DNA of 64,000 nt from Streptomyces sulfonofaciens (lineage in GTDB: Bacteria > Actinomycetota > Actinomycetes > Streptomycetales > Streptomycetaceae): NCBI RefSeq assembly GCF_014656295.1, contig NZ_BNCD01000011.1:186001-250000 (forward strand). The letters run 5' to 3'. The position numbers and the translations under genes are program-made. Below are positions 42,299 to 50,799 of the stretch, one piece after another. Within the stretch, counting starts at the first letter, position 1, and each line of letters starts with the position of its first letter. The notes beneath the pieces are model-generated. The model did no database searches and had not been told where the DNA came from. It saw only the letters and a list, made by a program, of their open reading frames with translations.

Positions 42299-43297
42299 TC
42301 ACTTGCCGCCGTTGATCGTGGCCTGCTCGATGGCGCCGGCCTTCACGCCCCAACGGGAGATGATCTTGCTGTAGGTGCCGTCCTTGATGAGCCGGTCCAG
42401 AGCGGCCTTCAGCGCGTCGCGCAGTTGCGTGTTCGACTTGGCCACGGCGATACCGTACGGGGCGGCCTGCACCTGCTCGCCGACCATTTCGAAGTCCTTG
42501 CCGCCGCCGGAGGTCTTGACCGCGTACGCGGCGACCGGGAAGTCCGACGAGCCGGCGTCCGCGCCGCCGGAGCGCAGCCGGGTCTGGGCCTGCTGGTCGT
42601 TGTCGAAGGCCTCGATGGTGAGCTTCTTGCCGGCCGGGCACTTCTTCGCCTGGGCCTTGGCCAGGTCGTCGGAGACCGTGCCGCGCTCCACCGTGACCTT
42701 CTTGCCGCACAGGTCGGTCCAGGTCCTGATGCCCTGGGTCTTGCCCTTCGGGGTGTATATCGACACACCCGCGCTGAAGTAGTCCACGAAGTCGACACCC
42801 TCGCCGACCTTCTTGCCGGTGTCGGCGTCGACACCGTCCTGACGGTCCTTGGTGTCGGTCATGGCCGACATCGCGATGTCGTACCGCTTGGAGCGCAGGC
42901 CCGTGAGCAGGGTGTCGAAGGTGCCGTTCTCGAACTCGAACTTCACTCCGAGGACGCTGCCGAGGGCCGCCGCCAGGTCCGGGTCGATGCCGGCGGTGTT
43001 GCCGTCCTTGTCCTTGAACTCGACCGGGGCGTAGGCGATGTCGGAACCCACCTTGATGACGCCCTTGTCGCGGATCTCCTTCGGCAGCTTGTCCGCGAGC
43101 GGTGCGCCCGCCGCGCTGGTGCCGCCGCCGGCGCTCTTGTCCTTGTCCTTCGTCTGGTCGCCGCAGCCGGTGACCAGCAGGGCGCCGGCGACCGCGAGTG
43201 CGCCGACCGCTACCAGCCTGGACTTCGCGCGGCCCAGGGACATGCCGGACCTTGCGGCGTCCGCGCAGGCCGTACGACGGGTGGTGCTGGCGGTCAT
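42299..43297 (-). CDS. Polar amino acid ABC transporter substrate-binding lipoprotein
   Basis: 332 residues. Signal with twin hydrophobic stretch and lipobox LVTGC (lipidated Cys45), then an SBP_bac_3 domain: IKVGSDIAYAPVEFKDKDGN and GIDPDLAAALGSVLGVKFEF. It captures an amino acid, probably a polar one such as glutamate or glutamine, and delivers it to the permease encoded next. ATG 43297 has GGAGGACACC. First gene of the operon; the promoter lies in the long spacer up to malic enzyme. Confidence 0.92.
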   Translation of the reverse strand: MTASTTRRTACADAARSGMSLGRAKSRLVAVGALAVAGALLVTGCGDQTKDKDKSAGGGTSAAGAPLADKLPKEIRDKGVIKVGSDIAYAPVEFKDKDGNTAGIDPDLAAALGSVLGVKFEFENGTFDTLLTGLRSKRYDIAMSAMTDTKDRQDGVDADTGKKVGEGVDFVDYFSAGVSIYTPKGKTQGIRTWTDLCGKKVTVERGTVSDDLAKAQAKKCPAGKKLTIEAFDNDQQAQTRLRSGGADAGSSDFPVAAYAVKTSGGGKDFEMVGEQVQAAPYGIAVAKSNTQLRDALKAALDRLIKDGTYSKIISRWGVKAGAIEQATINGGK

Positions 43298-43804
43298 GGT
43301 GGTGTCCTCCGGCGTGTCATGGGTACTACCGATGGTCGACTGCACACACCATCGAGTGTCGCGACCACGTGTGATTACGGCATCTTGCCATTCGGACGGG
43401 AGCGTTCTGTGGGCCGACCATGTCAAAATCGCATAACGGGTGATCCCCAGAACCCCCGGCAGGTGGCCCACCAGGGCCTGACCTTTTACGGGGCCGACAC
43501 CTTCGAGCCGGAGAATCTCCGCCGCAGCACGGGTCGCGGGCGGACGGTCCGGGGTACCGATCGAGCCTTTCTGTATAAATCGGCTATGAGCCATCTCACC
43601 CCTCTGGTGGGGACTCGTCGCCGACGGGCCCCGTCCGGTATGAAGGTGCTTCACACCCCTCATCCGGGGCTCAGGGCGCGCGTGCGGCGCGCCCGTCGCG
43701 TATGTGCCGTACGCACCGGACCCACCAGGGACATACGCGGTGCCCGCCCGCTCCTCAATCAGGAGTGGCAACCCTCAACCATGAACGACTAAGGGGTACA
43801 ACAA
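43298..43804 (+). other. Divergent regulatory spacer, amino acid ABC operon / malic enzyme
   Basis: 507 bases with no supported gene. AT-containing elements occur at about 43415-43440 (CATGTCAAAATCGCATAACG) and 43572-43590 (CTGTATAAATCGGCTATGAG), likely promoters. A hairpin with arms GGGCGCGC (43674-43681) and GCGCGCCC (43687-43694) lies in the malic-enzyme leader. Confidence 0.5.
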
Positions 43805-45034
43805 GTGGCAGCGGAGATCGTCAATCCTCGCAAGGACGCCGGGACGGACGCGGACGCCGAGTCGGACGAAGGTGCTCCGGAGGCATTCGACCCCGCCTTC
43901 GCACTGCACCGCGGCGGGAAGCTGGCGGTGCGCTCCACCGTCCCCGTCCGTGACAAGGACGACCTGTCCCTCGCCTACACGCCCGGTGTCGCGAAGGTGT
44001 GCAGCGCCATCGCGGAGCGGCCCGAGCTGGTCCATGACTACACCTGGAAGTCGCAGGTGGTCGCCGTGGTGACGGACGGCACCGCGGTGCTGGGGCTCGG
44101 CGACATCGGACCGGAGGCCTCGCTCCCCGTGATGGAGGGCAAGGCCATCCTGTTCAAGCAGTTCGGCGGGGTGGACGCGGTGCCGCTGGCGCTGGCGACC
44201 ACGGACGCCGACGAGATCGTGGAGACCGTCGTGCGGCTCTCGCCGTCCTTCGGCGGCGTCAACCTGGAGGACATCGCGGCGCCGCGGTGCTTCGAGATCG
44301 AGCACAAGCTCCAGGAGCGGCTGGACATCCCCGTCTTCCACGACGACCAGCACGGCACCGCGGTCGTCACGCTGGCGGCGCTGCGCAACGCGCTGCGGCT
44401 GACCGGGCGGACGCTGGGCGAGCTGCGGGCGGTCATCTCGGGCGCCGGTGCGGCCGGGGTCGCCATCGCCAAGATGCTGCTGGAGGCGGGCATCGGCGAT
44501 GTCACCGTGGCCGACCGCAAGGGCGTGGTGAGCAAGGACCGGGACGGCCTCACCCCGGTCAAGCAGGAACTCGCGGAGATCACCAACAAGGCCGGGCTCT
44601 CCGGCTCCCTGGAGTCGGCCCTGGCGGGCGCGGACGTCTTCATCGGCGTCTCCGGCGGTACGGTGCCCGAGCCGGCGATCGCCTCGATGGCCAAGGACTC
44701 CTTCGTCTTCGCGATGGCCAACCCGAACCCGGAGGTCCACCCCGACATCGCCCACCGCTACGCGGCGGTGGTGGCCACCGGCCGCTCCGACTACCCGAAC
44801 CAGATCAACAACGTGCTCGCCTTTCCCGGGATCTTCGCCGGCGCCCTCCAGGTGCGGGCCTCCCGGATCACGGAGACGATGAAGATCGCGGCGGCGGAGG
44901 CGCTGGCGGGGGTCGTCGGAGACGATCTAACGGCCGACTACGTGATCCCCTCGCCGTTCGACGAGCGGGTCGCACCTGCGGTGACCGCCGCGGTGGCGGC
45001 GGCTGCCCGGGCCGAAGGGGTGGCCCGGCGGTAG
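43805..45034 (+). CDS. NAD(P)-dependent malic enzyme
   Basis: 409 residues from GTG 43805 (AAGGGG upstream). Decarboxylates malate to pyruvate, feeding acetyl-CoA and NAD(P)H. Short bacterial form: YTPGVAKVCSAIAE (catalytic Tyr region), LGLGDIGPEASLPVMEGKA (catalytic Lys), FHDDQHGTAVVTLAAL (metal site), and the Rossmann motif ISGAGAAGVAIAKMLLEAGI. Cofactor preference cannot be assigned with certainty. The N-terminus has a 25-residue acidic extension. Confidence 0.93.
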   Translation: MAAEIVNPRKDAGTDADAESDEGAPEAFDPAFALHRGGKLAVRSTVPVRDKDDLSLAYTPGVAKVCSAIAERPELVHDYTWKSQVVAVVTDGTAVLGLGDIGPEASLPVMEGKAILFKQFGGVDAVPLALATTDADEIVETVVRLSPSFGGVNLEDIAAPRCFEIEHKLQERLDIPVFHDDQHGTAVVTLAALRNALRLTGRTLGELRAVISGAGAAGVAIAKMLLEAGIGDVTVADRKGVVSKDRDGLTPVKQELAEITNKAGLSGSLESALAGADVFIGVSGGTVPEPAIASMAKDSFVFAMANPNPEVHPDIAHRYAAVVATGRSDYPNQINNVLAFPGIFAGALQVRASRITETMKIAAAEALAGVVGDDLTADYVIPSPFDERVAPAVTAAVAAAARAEGVARR

Positions 45035-45595
45035 GGCGAACTGCCGGGCGCGGTGGTGAGCCGGCTGCCCCTCACCGCGGCGGGGGTGAGCGCCGCTCTC
45101 GGTCTCATGGGGGCGAGCGTCCCTCCCGATGGCGGGGGCGGGCGTCTTCCGCGAGGAGCGGTGACCGCCTCTCGCGAGGGCGGGGTGGCCGCCGTCGTCC
45201 GGTGAACGGGGACGGCTGGGAGCCGGTGGTCGGTGGCCGGTGGTGGCACGGCACGCGGTCGCCGTCCCGGTGCCGGTTCGGCCGTCCGACCGCCGGGGCC
45301 CGGTGTCCGGTCGGGTCGCCGGGTCCGGCGGCGGCCCCGGCAGGACAGGACTGGGCAGGACCGTGCAGGACAGGACCGGGCAGGACTGGGCGGGGTCGGG
45401 ATCGGCGGTCCGGCGGTCCGGCGGCGGCGCGGTGGTCGGCGGGGTCTGCCGGTGGCGGGGAACGGGTCCTGTCCACGCCGCTCCGGGTGGACGCGGAGAC
45501 CGGGGAGGCTCCTTCGCCGGTGGTTCCGGTGGCGCGTCACGTGTCACAGGTGTGGATGGTTCCCTGCGCTCAGAGCCGGGCCTATCGTCGTGGCC
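45035..45595 (+). repeat. Spacer with GGCAGGAC direct repeats
   Basis: 561 bases without a gene. From about 45339 to 45390 the element (G)GCAGGAC recurs (GGCAGGACAGGACTGGGCAG, GTGCAGGACAGGACCGGGCA, GGACTGGGC), an imperfect tandem array, followed by CGGTCCGG repeats near 45407. The next gene's start is preceded by TATCGT at 45583-45588, a possible -10. Confidence 0.65.
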
Positions 45596-46558
45596 ATGTT
45601 CGCTGCCTACGCTGCCCGAATCGACCGTGACCAGCCCCTTTCCGGCCTGGAGTTGGGAGAGCGGCCCGCCCCGCAGGCGCGGCCCGGCTGGTCGACCGTC
45701 ACCGTCAGGGCCGCCTCCGTCAACCACCACGACCTGTGGTCGCTGCGCGGGGTCGGCCTGAGCGAGGACAAACTGCCGATGATCCTCGGCTGTGATGCCG
45801 CCGGTGTCGACGAGGACGGCAACGAAGTCGTCCTGTACTCCGTCATCGGCCTGTCCGGCCACGGTGTCGGCCCCAAGGAGCCCCGCACCATTCTCACCGA
45901 GCGGTACCAGGGGACCTTCGCCGAGCAGGTCGCGGTGCCGACCTGGAACCTGCTGCCCAAGCCGAAGGAGCTCTCCTTCGAGGAGGCGGCCTGCCTGCCG
46001 ACCGCATGGCTCACCGCCTACCGGATGCTCTTCACCAACGCAGGTGTGCGCCCCGGAGACTCCGTACTGGTGCAGGGTGCCGGCGGTGGCGTCGCCACCG
46101 CCGCGATCGTGCTCGGCAAGGCCGCGGGGCTCAGGGTCTTCGCGACCAGCCGCGACGAGGCCAAACGCAGGCGGGCCCTGGAACTCGGCGCGGTGGAGGC
46201 GCTGGAGAGCGGAGCGCGGCTTCCGCAGCGCGTGGACGCGGTCATCGAGACCGTGGGCGCGGCCACCTGGTCCCACTCCGTGAAGTCACTGCGCCCCGGC
46301 GGCACCCTGGTGATCTCCGGCGCGACGAGCGGCGAGCGGCCGCCGCACGCCGAACTCAACCGGATCTTCTTCCTGGAACTCAAGGTCGTCGGCACAACCA
46401 TGGGCACCAAGGACGAGCTGGAGGACCTCCTCTCCTTCTGCGCCACCACCGGCGTGCGCCCCGTCATCGACACGACCCTGCCCCTCGACCGGGCCCGTGA
46501 GGGCCTTGAGCGGATGGAGACGGGCGGGCAGTTCGGAAAGATCGTGCTGACCGTCTGA
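45596..46558 (+). CDS. Zinc-binding-dehydrogenase-family quinone oxidoreductase-like protein
   Basis: 320 residues, medium-chain dehydrogenase/reductase fold. GroES-like N-terminal domain (VRAASVNHHDLWSLRGVGL) and Rossmann domain with VLVQGAGGGVATAAIVLGKA. The catalytic and structural zinc cysteines of true alcohol dehydrogenases are absent, as in NADPH:quinone oxidoreductases. Substrate unknown. The ATG at 45596 is chosen because protein-like sequence starts there; the in-frame upstream part is repeat-derived. A strong hairpin follows the stop. Confidence 0.87.
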   Translation: MFAAYAARIDRDQPLSGLELGERPAPQARPGWSTVTVRAASVNHHDLWSLRGVGLSEDKLPMILGCDAAGVDEDGNEVVLYSVIGLSGHGVGPKEPRTILTERYQGTFAEQVAVPTWNLLPKPKELSFEEAACLPTAWLTAYRMLFTNAGVRPGDSVLVQGAGGGVATAAIVLGKAAGLRVFATSRDEAKRRRALELGAVEALESGARLPQRVDAVIETVGAATWSHSVKSLRPGGTLVISGATSGERPPHAELNRIFFLELKVVGTTMGTKDELEDLLSFCATTGVRPVIDTTLPLDRAREGLERMETGGQFGKIVLTV

Positions 46559-46568
46559 GTGCACGGCC

Positions 46569-46612
46569 CCGCGCGCCTCCGGACCGGGCCCGCCCGGCCC
46601 GGAGGCGCGCGG
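46569..46612 (+). terminator. Strong hairpin terminator after the oxidoreductase gene
   Basis: Perfect 14-bp stem CCGCGCGCCTCCGG (46569-46582) and CCGGAGGCGCGCGG (46599-46612); the loop itself contains CCGGGCCCGCCCGG. It begins 10 bases after the stop codon. Confidence 0.85.
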
Positions 46613-46678
46613 TTGCACGCCCGGCGCCGGGCTGCACGGCCGCGCCGGTCCGTATCCCCGGCCTCCGTACCCCCGGAT

Positions 46679-46722
46679 GTCAACTTTGGTTGACGAGAGC
46701 CGTTTGTCAACGTACGTTGACA
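46679..46722. promoter_or_regulatory. Two palindromic operators before the HTH gene
   Basis: The perfect 18-bp palindrome TGTCAACGTACGTTGACA (46705-46722) ends four bases before the HTH start codon. A second, imperfect copy GTCAACTTTGGTTGAC (46679-46694) lies 26 bases upstream (start to start), so the half-site GTCAAC occurs on both sides of each. This strongly suggests cooperative binding of a dimeric regulator, probably the HTH protein itself. Confidence 0.8.
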
Positions 46723-46725
46723 GGC

Positions 46726-46935
46726 ATGGCCGAAGCAACGGATCTCGTCGAACGTGCCGGAGACCGTGATCCGCGCATAGGGCTGCGGGCCGTCGTCGCG
46801 CTGCGCCGGCTGGCGGAGCGGCTGGAGGCGGTGCAGGTGCGCGGCGCGCGGCAGCAGGGCTGGTCGTGGCAGGAGATCGCCGAGGAACTCGGAGTCAGCA
46901 GGCAGGCCGTGCACAAGAAATACAGGGGGCAGTGA
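46726..46935 (+). CDS. Small helix-turn-helix protein
   Basis: 69 residues. After a helical N-terminus (LRAVVALRRLAERLEAVQVR) comes a clear HTH, QQGWSWQEIAEELGVSRQAV followed by HKKYRG, similar to the DNA-binding part of sigma region 4 and of small regulators encoded before Clp-N proteins. Its stop overlaps the ATG of the Clp-N gene (TGATG). With the palindromes at its start codon, autoregulation is the simplest reading. There is little room for a ribosome site between operator and start, so the operator occupies the leader. Confidence 0.85.
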   Translation: MAEATDLVERAGDRDPRIGLRAVVALRRLAERLEAVQVRGARQQGWSWQEIAEELGVSRQAVHKKYRGQ

Positions 46936-47504
46936 TGTTCGAGCGGTTCACGAAGGACGCCCGTGCGGTGGTGAGCGGTGCTGCCGCCCACGCGGAACGG
47001 GCCGGGGAGGCGGTGGTCGACACCGACCATCTGCTGCTCGCCCTGCTGGATCGGGAGGGCAGCCGCGCCTCCTTCGCGCTCGACGCGCTCGGCGCCCGCG
47101 ACCGGCGGGACTCGATAGCGCGGGGGCTCGCGACGGCCCGTAGGAGGGGTGGTCTCTCCGGCGCGGAGGCGGACGCTCTGGCCGGGCTGGGGATCGACCT
47201 CTCCGAGATCATCTCCCGTGTCGAGCAGACGCACGGCGTCGGCGCACTCGCCGCGGACTCCGGCGGACGCAGGGGCCGAGGCCGTATGCGCCACCGGCCC
47301 TTCACGAACGGCGCCAAGAAGACTCTGGAGAGGTCGCTGCGCATCGCCACCGGCCACCGCGACCGCCATATAGGGGATGAGCACCTCCTCCTGGCCCTCC
47401 TCGCACGCCCGGGCACCCCGGCCGAGGTCCTGGCCGAGCACAACGTCACCTACGACCGTGTCGACCGGGTGCTCTACGGCGAGCCGGAACGGGACGCGGG
47501 GTAG
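46935..47504 (+). CDS. Clp N-terminal (ClpC-type) double-repeat domain protein
   Basis: 189 residues containing two Clp-N repeats: MFERFTKDARAVVSGAAAHA with DTDHLLLALLDREGS, and FTNGAKKTLERSLRIATGHR with GDEHLLLALLARPGT. It has no ATPase domain. Stand-alone Clp-N proteins resemble the adaptor-binding or substrate-binding domain of ClpC and may modulate Clp proteolysis or bind modified substrates. It is co-translated with the HTH regulator. Confidence 0.9.
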   Translation: MFERFTKDARAVVSGAAAHAERAGEAVVDTDHLLLALLDREGSRASFALDALGARDRRDSIARGLATARRRGGLSGAEADALAGLGIDLSEIISRVEQTHGVGALAADSGGRRGRGRMRHRPFTNGAKKTLERSLRIATGHRDRHIGDEHLLLALLARPGTPAEVLAEHNVTYDRVDRVLYGEPERDAG

Positions 47505-47526
47505 GCGCCCCGGCCTTTCCGCCGGC

Positions 47527-47660
47527 CGGTTCGGCCGGCCTGGTCCCATCCGGGCTCGTCGGTTCGGCCGGCCTGGTCTCGTGTGGTTCGTCGGTTCGGC
47601 CGGCCTGGTCTGGTCTGGCTCGTCGGTTCGGCCCGCCCGGTCCTGACTGCCTCGTCGGTT
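47527..47660 (+). repeat. 32-33 bp tandem repeat, about four copies
   Basis: Units beginning CGGTTCGGCCGGCCTGGTC start at 47527, 47560, 47592 and 47624, and each ends in CTCGT or TTCGT; a fifth partial unit starts near 47655. The 456-base spacer 47505-47960 lies between convergent genes and holds no gene. Confidence 0.85.
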
Positions 47661-47960
47661 CTGACTGCCCTTCCGTCTCGCCCGGCCGGTCCGTCTCGGC
47701 CGCCGGGCCGGTCCGTCCTGCCGGAGCGGACGGTGCTCCCTCACCACGTCCACGCCGGGCCGCCGCATCTCGCCGAGCCGTCGCCCCGCGGAGCCGGGCC
47801 GCCACCACGGCGGGCCGGGGCGCCCCCGAGTTCGCCGCACCGGATGGTGGCCCTGGTGCGGGGGCCAGAGGCGCGGACGGACCGCCGGGGCGGCGGCGCG
47901 CGCCCATGGCGCGAACGGTGCCGGGAGGGGGCGGGAGCGGTCGGTGGTGGTTCAGGTGGT

Positions 47961-49085
47961 TCAGGGGGTGGGCGGTCGCTTGGGCTGAGGTGTCCGCAGG
48001 GCCGCTGCTATGTGGGCGGCTGCCGTCGACAGATGGCGGCGCGCCTCGCGTAGCTGGTCCTCCGTGATGCCGTGGTCCCGGGCGGCGTCACGGATGTCGT
48101 CGCGGAAGCGGTCGAGCAGTCGGTCCAGGTCGCGGTTGGGGTTGCCGGTCGAGTCCTCATGGGCCCACTGCGGTTCGTAGACGCCGGGGAAGGCCCCGTC
48201 CTCGGGGAGGACGTCCGGCCCGGGAGTGGCGGCTCCGGCGCCGGTACGGGCGGAGTCCTTGCCGCCGCCGGTCTCCTTGCCGCCGGTCTCCTTGCCGAAC
48301 CCGAGACCGAGGTCGCCGAAGTGGAAGTCCCCGAGGTTCTTGGTGAGTTCGGCGAGACCTTCCCGGACTCCCGCGGGCCAGTCGCCCCGGGCGAAGTGGT
48401 CCTGTACCTGGTCCTGCACCTGCTGGGCGATGCGCCGCAGCTCCTGCTGTGCCTGGGTGCGGGCGCGCTCCTGGGCCTCCTTGGCCTGGCGCCGGGCACG
48501 CTGGGCCTCGTCCCTGGCGCGGCGGCTCTCGTCCTTGGCTCGGCGCGCCTGTTCCTTCCACTCCTGCTTGGCCCGCCGCATCTCCTCCTTCGCGGTGCGC
48601 CACGCCTCCTTGTCCCCGAGCATCGCGCCCACGTCTCCCATGTCCCCGTAGCCGAGGAAGGAGCCGTCACGCCTGCCCGAGTGGGTGTCCGAGGTATTCC
48701 GGGCCTCCGAGGCCGCGGCGCGCATCTCGCGGCGCAGATCGCCCGCCGCGCCGCGCACGTCGTCGCGGATCTCGGCGGCCAGCTCGGCCACGGACTCGCG
48801 GATCTCCAACTCCAGGTCCGCCAGCTCGCCGCTGCGGTCCGCCAGCTCCGCACGCCCCGCGTCGGTGATCGAGTAGACCTTGCGCCCGCCCTCGGTGGTG
48901 TGGGTGACCAGGCCCTCCGTCTCCAGCTTGGCCAGGCGCGGGTAGACCGTGCCGGCCGAGGGGGCGTAGAGGCCCTGGAAGCGCTCTTCCAGGAGGCGGA
49001 TCACCTCGTAGCCGTGGCGTGGCGCCTCGTCCAGCAGCTTGAGCAGGTAGAGCCGCAGCCGGCCGTGGGCGAAGACGGGGGGCAT
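47961..49085 (-). CDS. PadR-family regulator with long coiled-coil tail
   Basis: 374 residues from ATG 49085. The N-terminal 75 residues are a PadR winged helix (LRLYLLKLLDEAPRHGYEVI, FQGLYAPSAGTVYPRLAKLE, wing TEGGRKVYSITDAGR). The rest is far longer than a usual PadR: a predicted coiled coil of about 110 residues rich in Arg/Lys/Glu/Ala (KEEMRRAKQEWKEQARRAKD, RRARDEAQRARRQAKEAQER), then a Gly-rich linker and a helical C-terminus. It follows the DUF4097 gene by one base, so the two are coupled. It may control both, using the ATATCGCG sites. Confidence 0.86.
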   Translation of the reverse strand: MPPVFAHGRLRLYLLKLLDEAPRHGYEVIRLLEERFQGLYAPSAGTVYPRLAKLETEGLVTHTTEGGRKVYSITDAGRAELADRSGELADLELEIRESVAELAAEIRDDVRGAAGDLRREMRAAASEARNTSDTHSGRRDGSFLGYGDMGDVGAMLGDKEAWRTAKEEMRRAKQEWKEQARRAKDESRRARDEAQRARRQAKEAQERARTQAQQELRRIAQQVQDQVQDHFARGDWPAGVREGLAELTKNLGDFHFGDLGLGFGKETGGKETGGGKDSARTGAGAATPGPDVLPEDGAFPGVYEPQWAHEDSTGNPNRDLDRLLDRFRDDIRDAARDHGITEDQLREARRHLSTAAAHIAAALRTPQPKRPPTP

Positions 49086-49086
49086 C

Positions 49087-50238
49087 TCAGAGCACCTTCT
49101 TGTCGGTCGGGCCGTCGTCCGGGGCGTCGGTGGGGGTGTCCGCGACGGCCGGGCCGGGAGTACCGGAGCCTGCCGCGGACGGGGTGTCCCCGGAGGCCGC
49201 CGCCGGCACGGACGGTGCGACCTGCTGCGATGCCTCGTCCGGCCGGGCATCGCGAAGCGCCGCGTCCCTCGGCCCGGAGTCACGGGGTCCGGAACTCCGG
49301 GCTCCATTGTCCCGCGACCCGGAACCGCTCGGTCCGCAACCCTGCGGTACGGGACGCCGGGGGTTGCTGCCCGAGGGGCGTGAGGACGGCGGGTCCTCCT
49401 CGAACGGCGGCTCCTCGGAGGGTGGTCTGCGGAGCAGGGCGATGGAGCCGGAGACGGTGGCGGCCTTCAGGGTGCCGCTTCCCGCCCCGAGCCGGCCGGT
49501 GATCTTCTTCGCGCCCCACTGGCCACCCACCCTGAGGTCCTCGAAGGCGTTGGAGACGGTGCCGCTCGCCGTGTTGGCCTCCACGCGGGCGTCAGCGGGG
49601 TGGGGGAGGCGGATGGCGATCTCACCCGAGACGTTGGAGATGTCGACATCGGTGGCGCGGCCGTCGGGGCTGGTGCTGGCGGAGGTGAGGTCGACGATCA
49701 CGGAGCCGCTCACGGACTCGGCCCGGACGGACGCCCCGGCGCCGTCCACGACGGTCAGGTCGCCCGAGACCGAGTGGAAGCGGAGGTCGCCCGTGACGCA
49801 CTGGGCCTCGACGCTGCCCGAGACCGTGCTCGTGCGCACCGGGCCTGAGAGGCCCACCAGCGTGGTGTCGCCGGAGACGCCCCTGACCTCCGTACGCCCC
49901 TCGATACCGGAGATCACCGCACCGGCGCCGACCACGCCCACCTCGACCTGGGTGCCGGTCGGCACGGCGAGCGAGACCACTGCCGAGCGCTGCCAGCTCT
50001 TGCGGTCCAGCCACTTGAGGAAGCCCTTCCAGGGGAGGTCCTCGTAGGCGACGGTGAGGGTGCCGCCGTGCTGACTGACCATCAGCGGGGGGCCCGCTAT
50101 GTCGGAGACCTGGAGGCGGGGGGAACCATCGTCTGTACCCACCACGTTCACCGTGCCGTTGGCGATGCGTACGTGCAGCGTCGTCACCGGGGCGTCGAAG
50201 GTGAGCTTCTGGGGCTCTGCGACGGACCACACGGACAT
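49087..50238 (-). CDS. DUF4097 beta-helix (adhesin-like) protein
   Basis: 383 residues from ATG 50238 (GGGAGG upstream). Repetitive beta structure with recurring SVSGD/VSGS turns (GVSGDTTLVGLSGPVRTSTV, HSVSGDLTVVDGAGA, SVSGSVIVDLTSA, ISNVSGEIAIRLP), the DUF4097 family fold. No signal peptide, so probably cytoplasmic. The last 120 residues are disordered (Ser/Pro/Gly/Asp-rich). Always near PadR genes in actinobacteria as far as I recall; function unknown. It heads the DUF4097-padR operon. Confidence 0.85.
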   Translation of the reverse strand: MSVWSVAEPQKLTFDAPVTTLHVRIANGTVNVVGTDDGSPRLQVSDIAGPPLMVSQHGGTLTVAYEDLPWKGFLKWLDRKSWQRSAVVSLAVPTGTQVEVGVVGAGAVISGIEGRTEVRGVSGDTTLVGLSGPVRTSTVSGSVEAQCVTGDLRFHSVSGDLTVVDGAGASVRAESVSGSVIVDLTSASTSPDGRATDVDISNVSGEIAIRLPHPADARVEANTASGTVSNAFEDLRVGGQWGAKKITGRLGAGSGTLKAATVSGSIALLRRPPSEEPPFEEDPPSSRPSGSNPRRPVPQGCGPSGSGSRDNGARSSGPRDSGPRDAALRDARPDEASQQVAPSVPAAASGDTPSAAGSGTPGPAVADTPTDAPDDGPTDKKVL

Positions 50239-50272
50239 GGGGCTGACCTCCCTCGGCCGGGCTGGACGCGCC

Positions 50273-50306
50273 ATATCGCGTCTCTCGTCAAACACGATAT
50301 ATCGCG
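50273..50306. promoter_or_regulatory. ATATCGCG repeats, candidate PadR operator
   Basis: ATATCGCG occurs at 50273-50280 and 50299-50306, and the second copy overlaps the palindrome CGATATATCG (50295-50304). The site is 35-68 bases before the DUF4097 start, in promoter position; an AT-rich palindrome in such GC-rich DNA stands out. Confidence 0.6.
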
Positions 50307-50308
50307 GT

Positions 50309-50799
50309 CATGGAAAGTCAAGGCACACTTTCGGGTGTAGGGGGGAGCGGGCGGCCCGGTTGGATGTGCGCCCGGCGCAGACGACGGGCGCAAGCGCCCT
50401 TTCGGTCGAGTGCGCCCCGTCCGTGCGGGGCCCTCACCGGCTCCGTCCGCACCAGGGCCGTGGTCGGCCCCCCCGGTCGTGCCGGCGCCGCGGGCCCGCC
50501 CCGACCCCGCCCCGGCCGTGCCCCGGCGGCTTCGATCCGGTGTCCTGCCGTGGCCCGTCCGCCGCGCCCTGCGCGCTGTCCGCGTCCTCCGCGCCATCCG
50601 CGTTCTCGAAGCCGTCCGCGTCCTGCGCGCCCTGCGCGCCCTGCGCGTCCGCCCCGTCCGCCCCATCAGCCCCGTTCGCCTCGTCCTGCGTGCCATCCGC
50701 GTTCCCCGCACCGCGTCCGGCGGCGGAAAGCGGTGCGGTGGAGCGACGGCGCGGCAGACTCGCCTGCGACGGCACACCACGGAGCACGGAGGCGGACCG
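50309..50799 (+). other. Spacer with low-complexity repeats before the serine hydrolase gene
   Basis: About 490 bases. From 50565 to 50715 the DNA is a degenerate 9- to 12-base repeat around GCGCCCTGC, GTCCGC and CATCCGCG; frames across it are compositionally biased and I do not call a gene. The hydrolase start has GGAGCACGGAGGCGG upstream. Confidence 0.5.
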
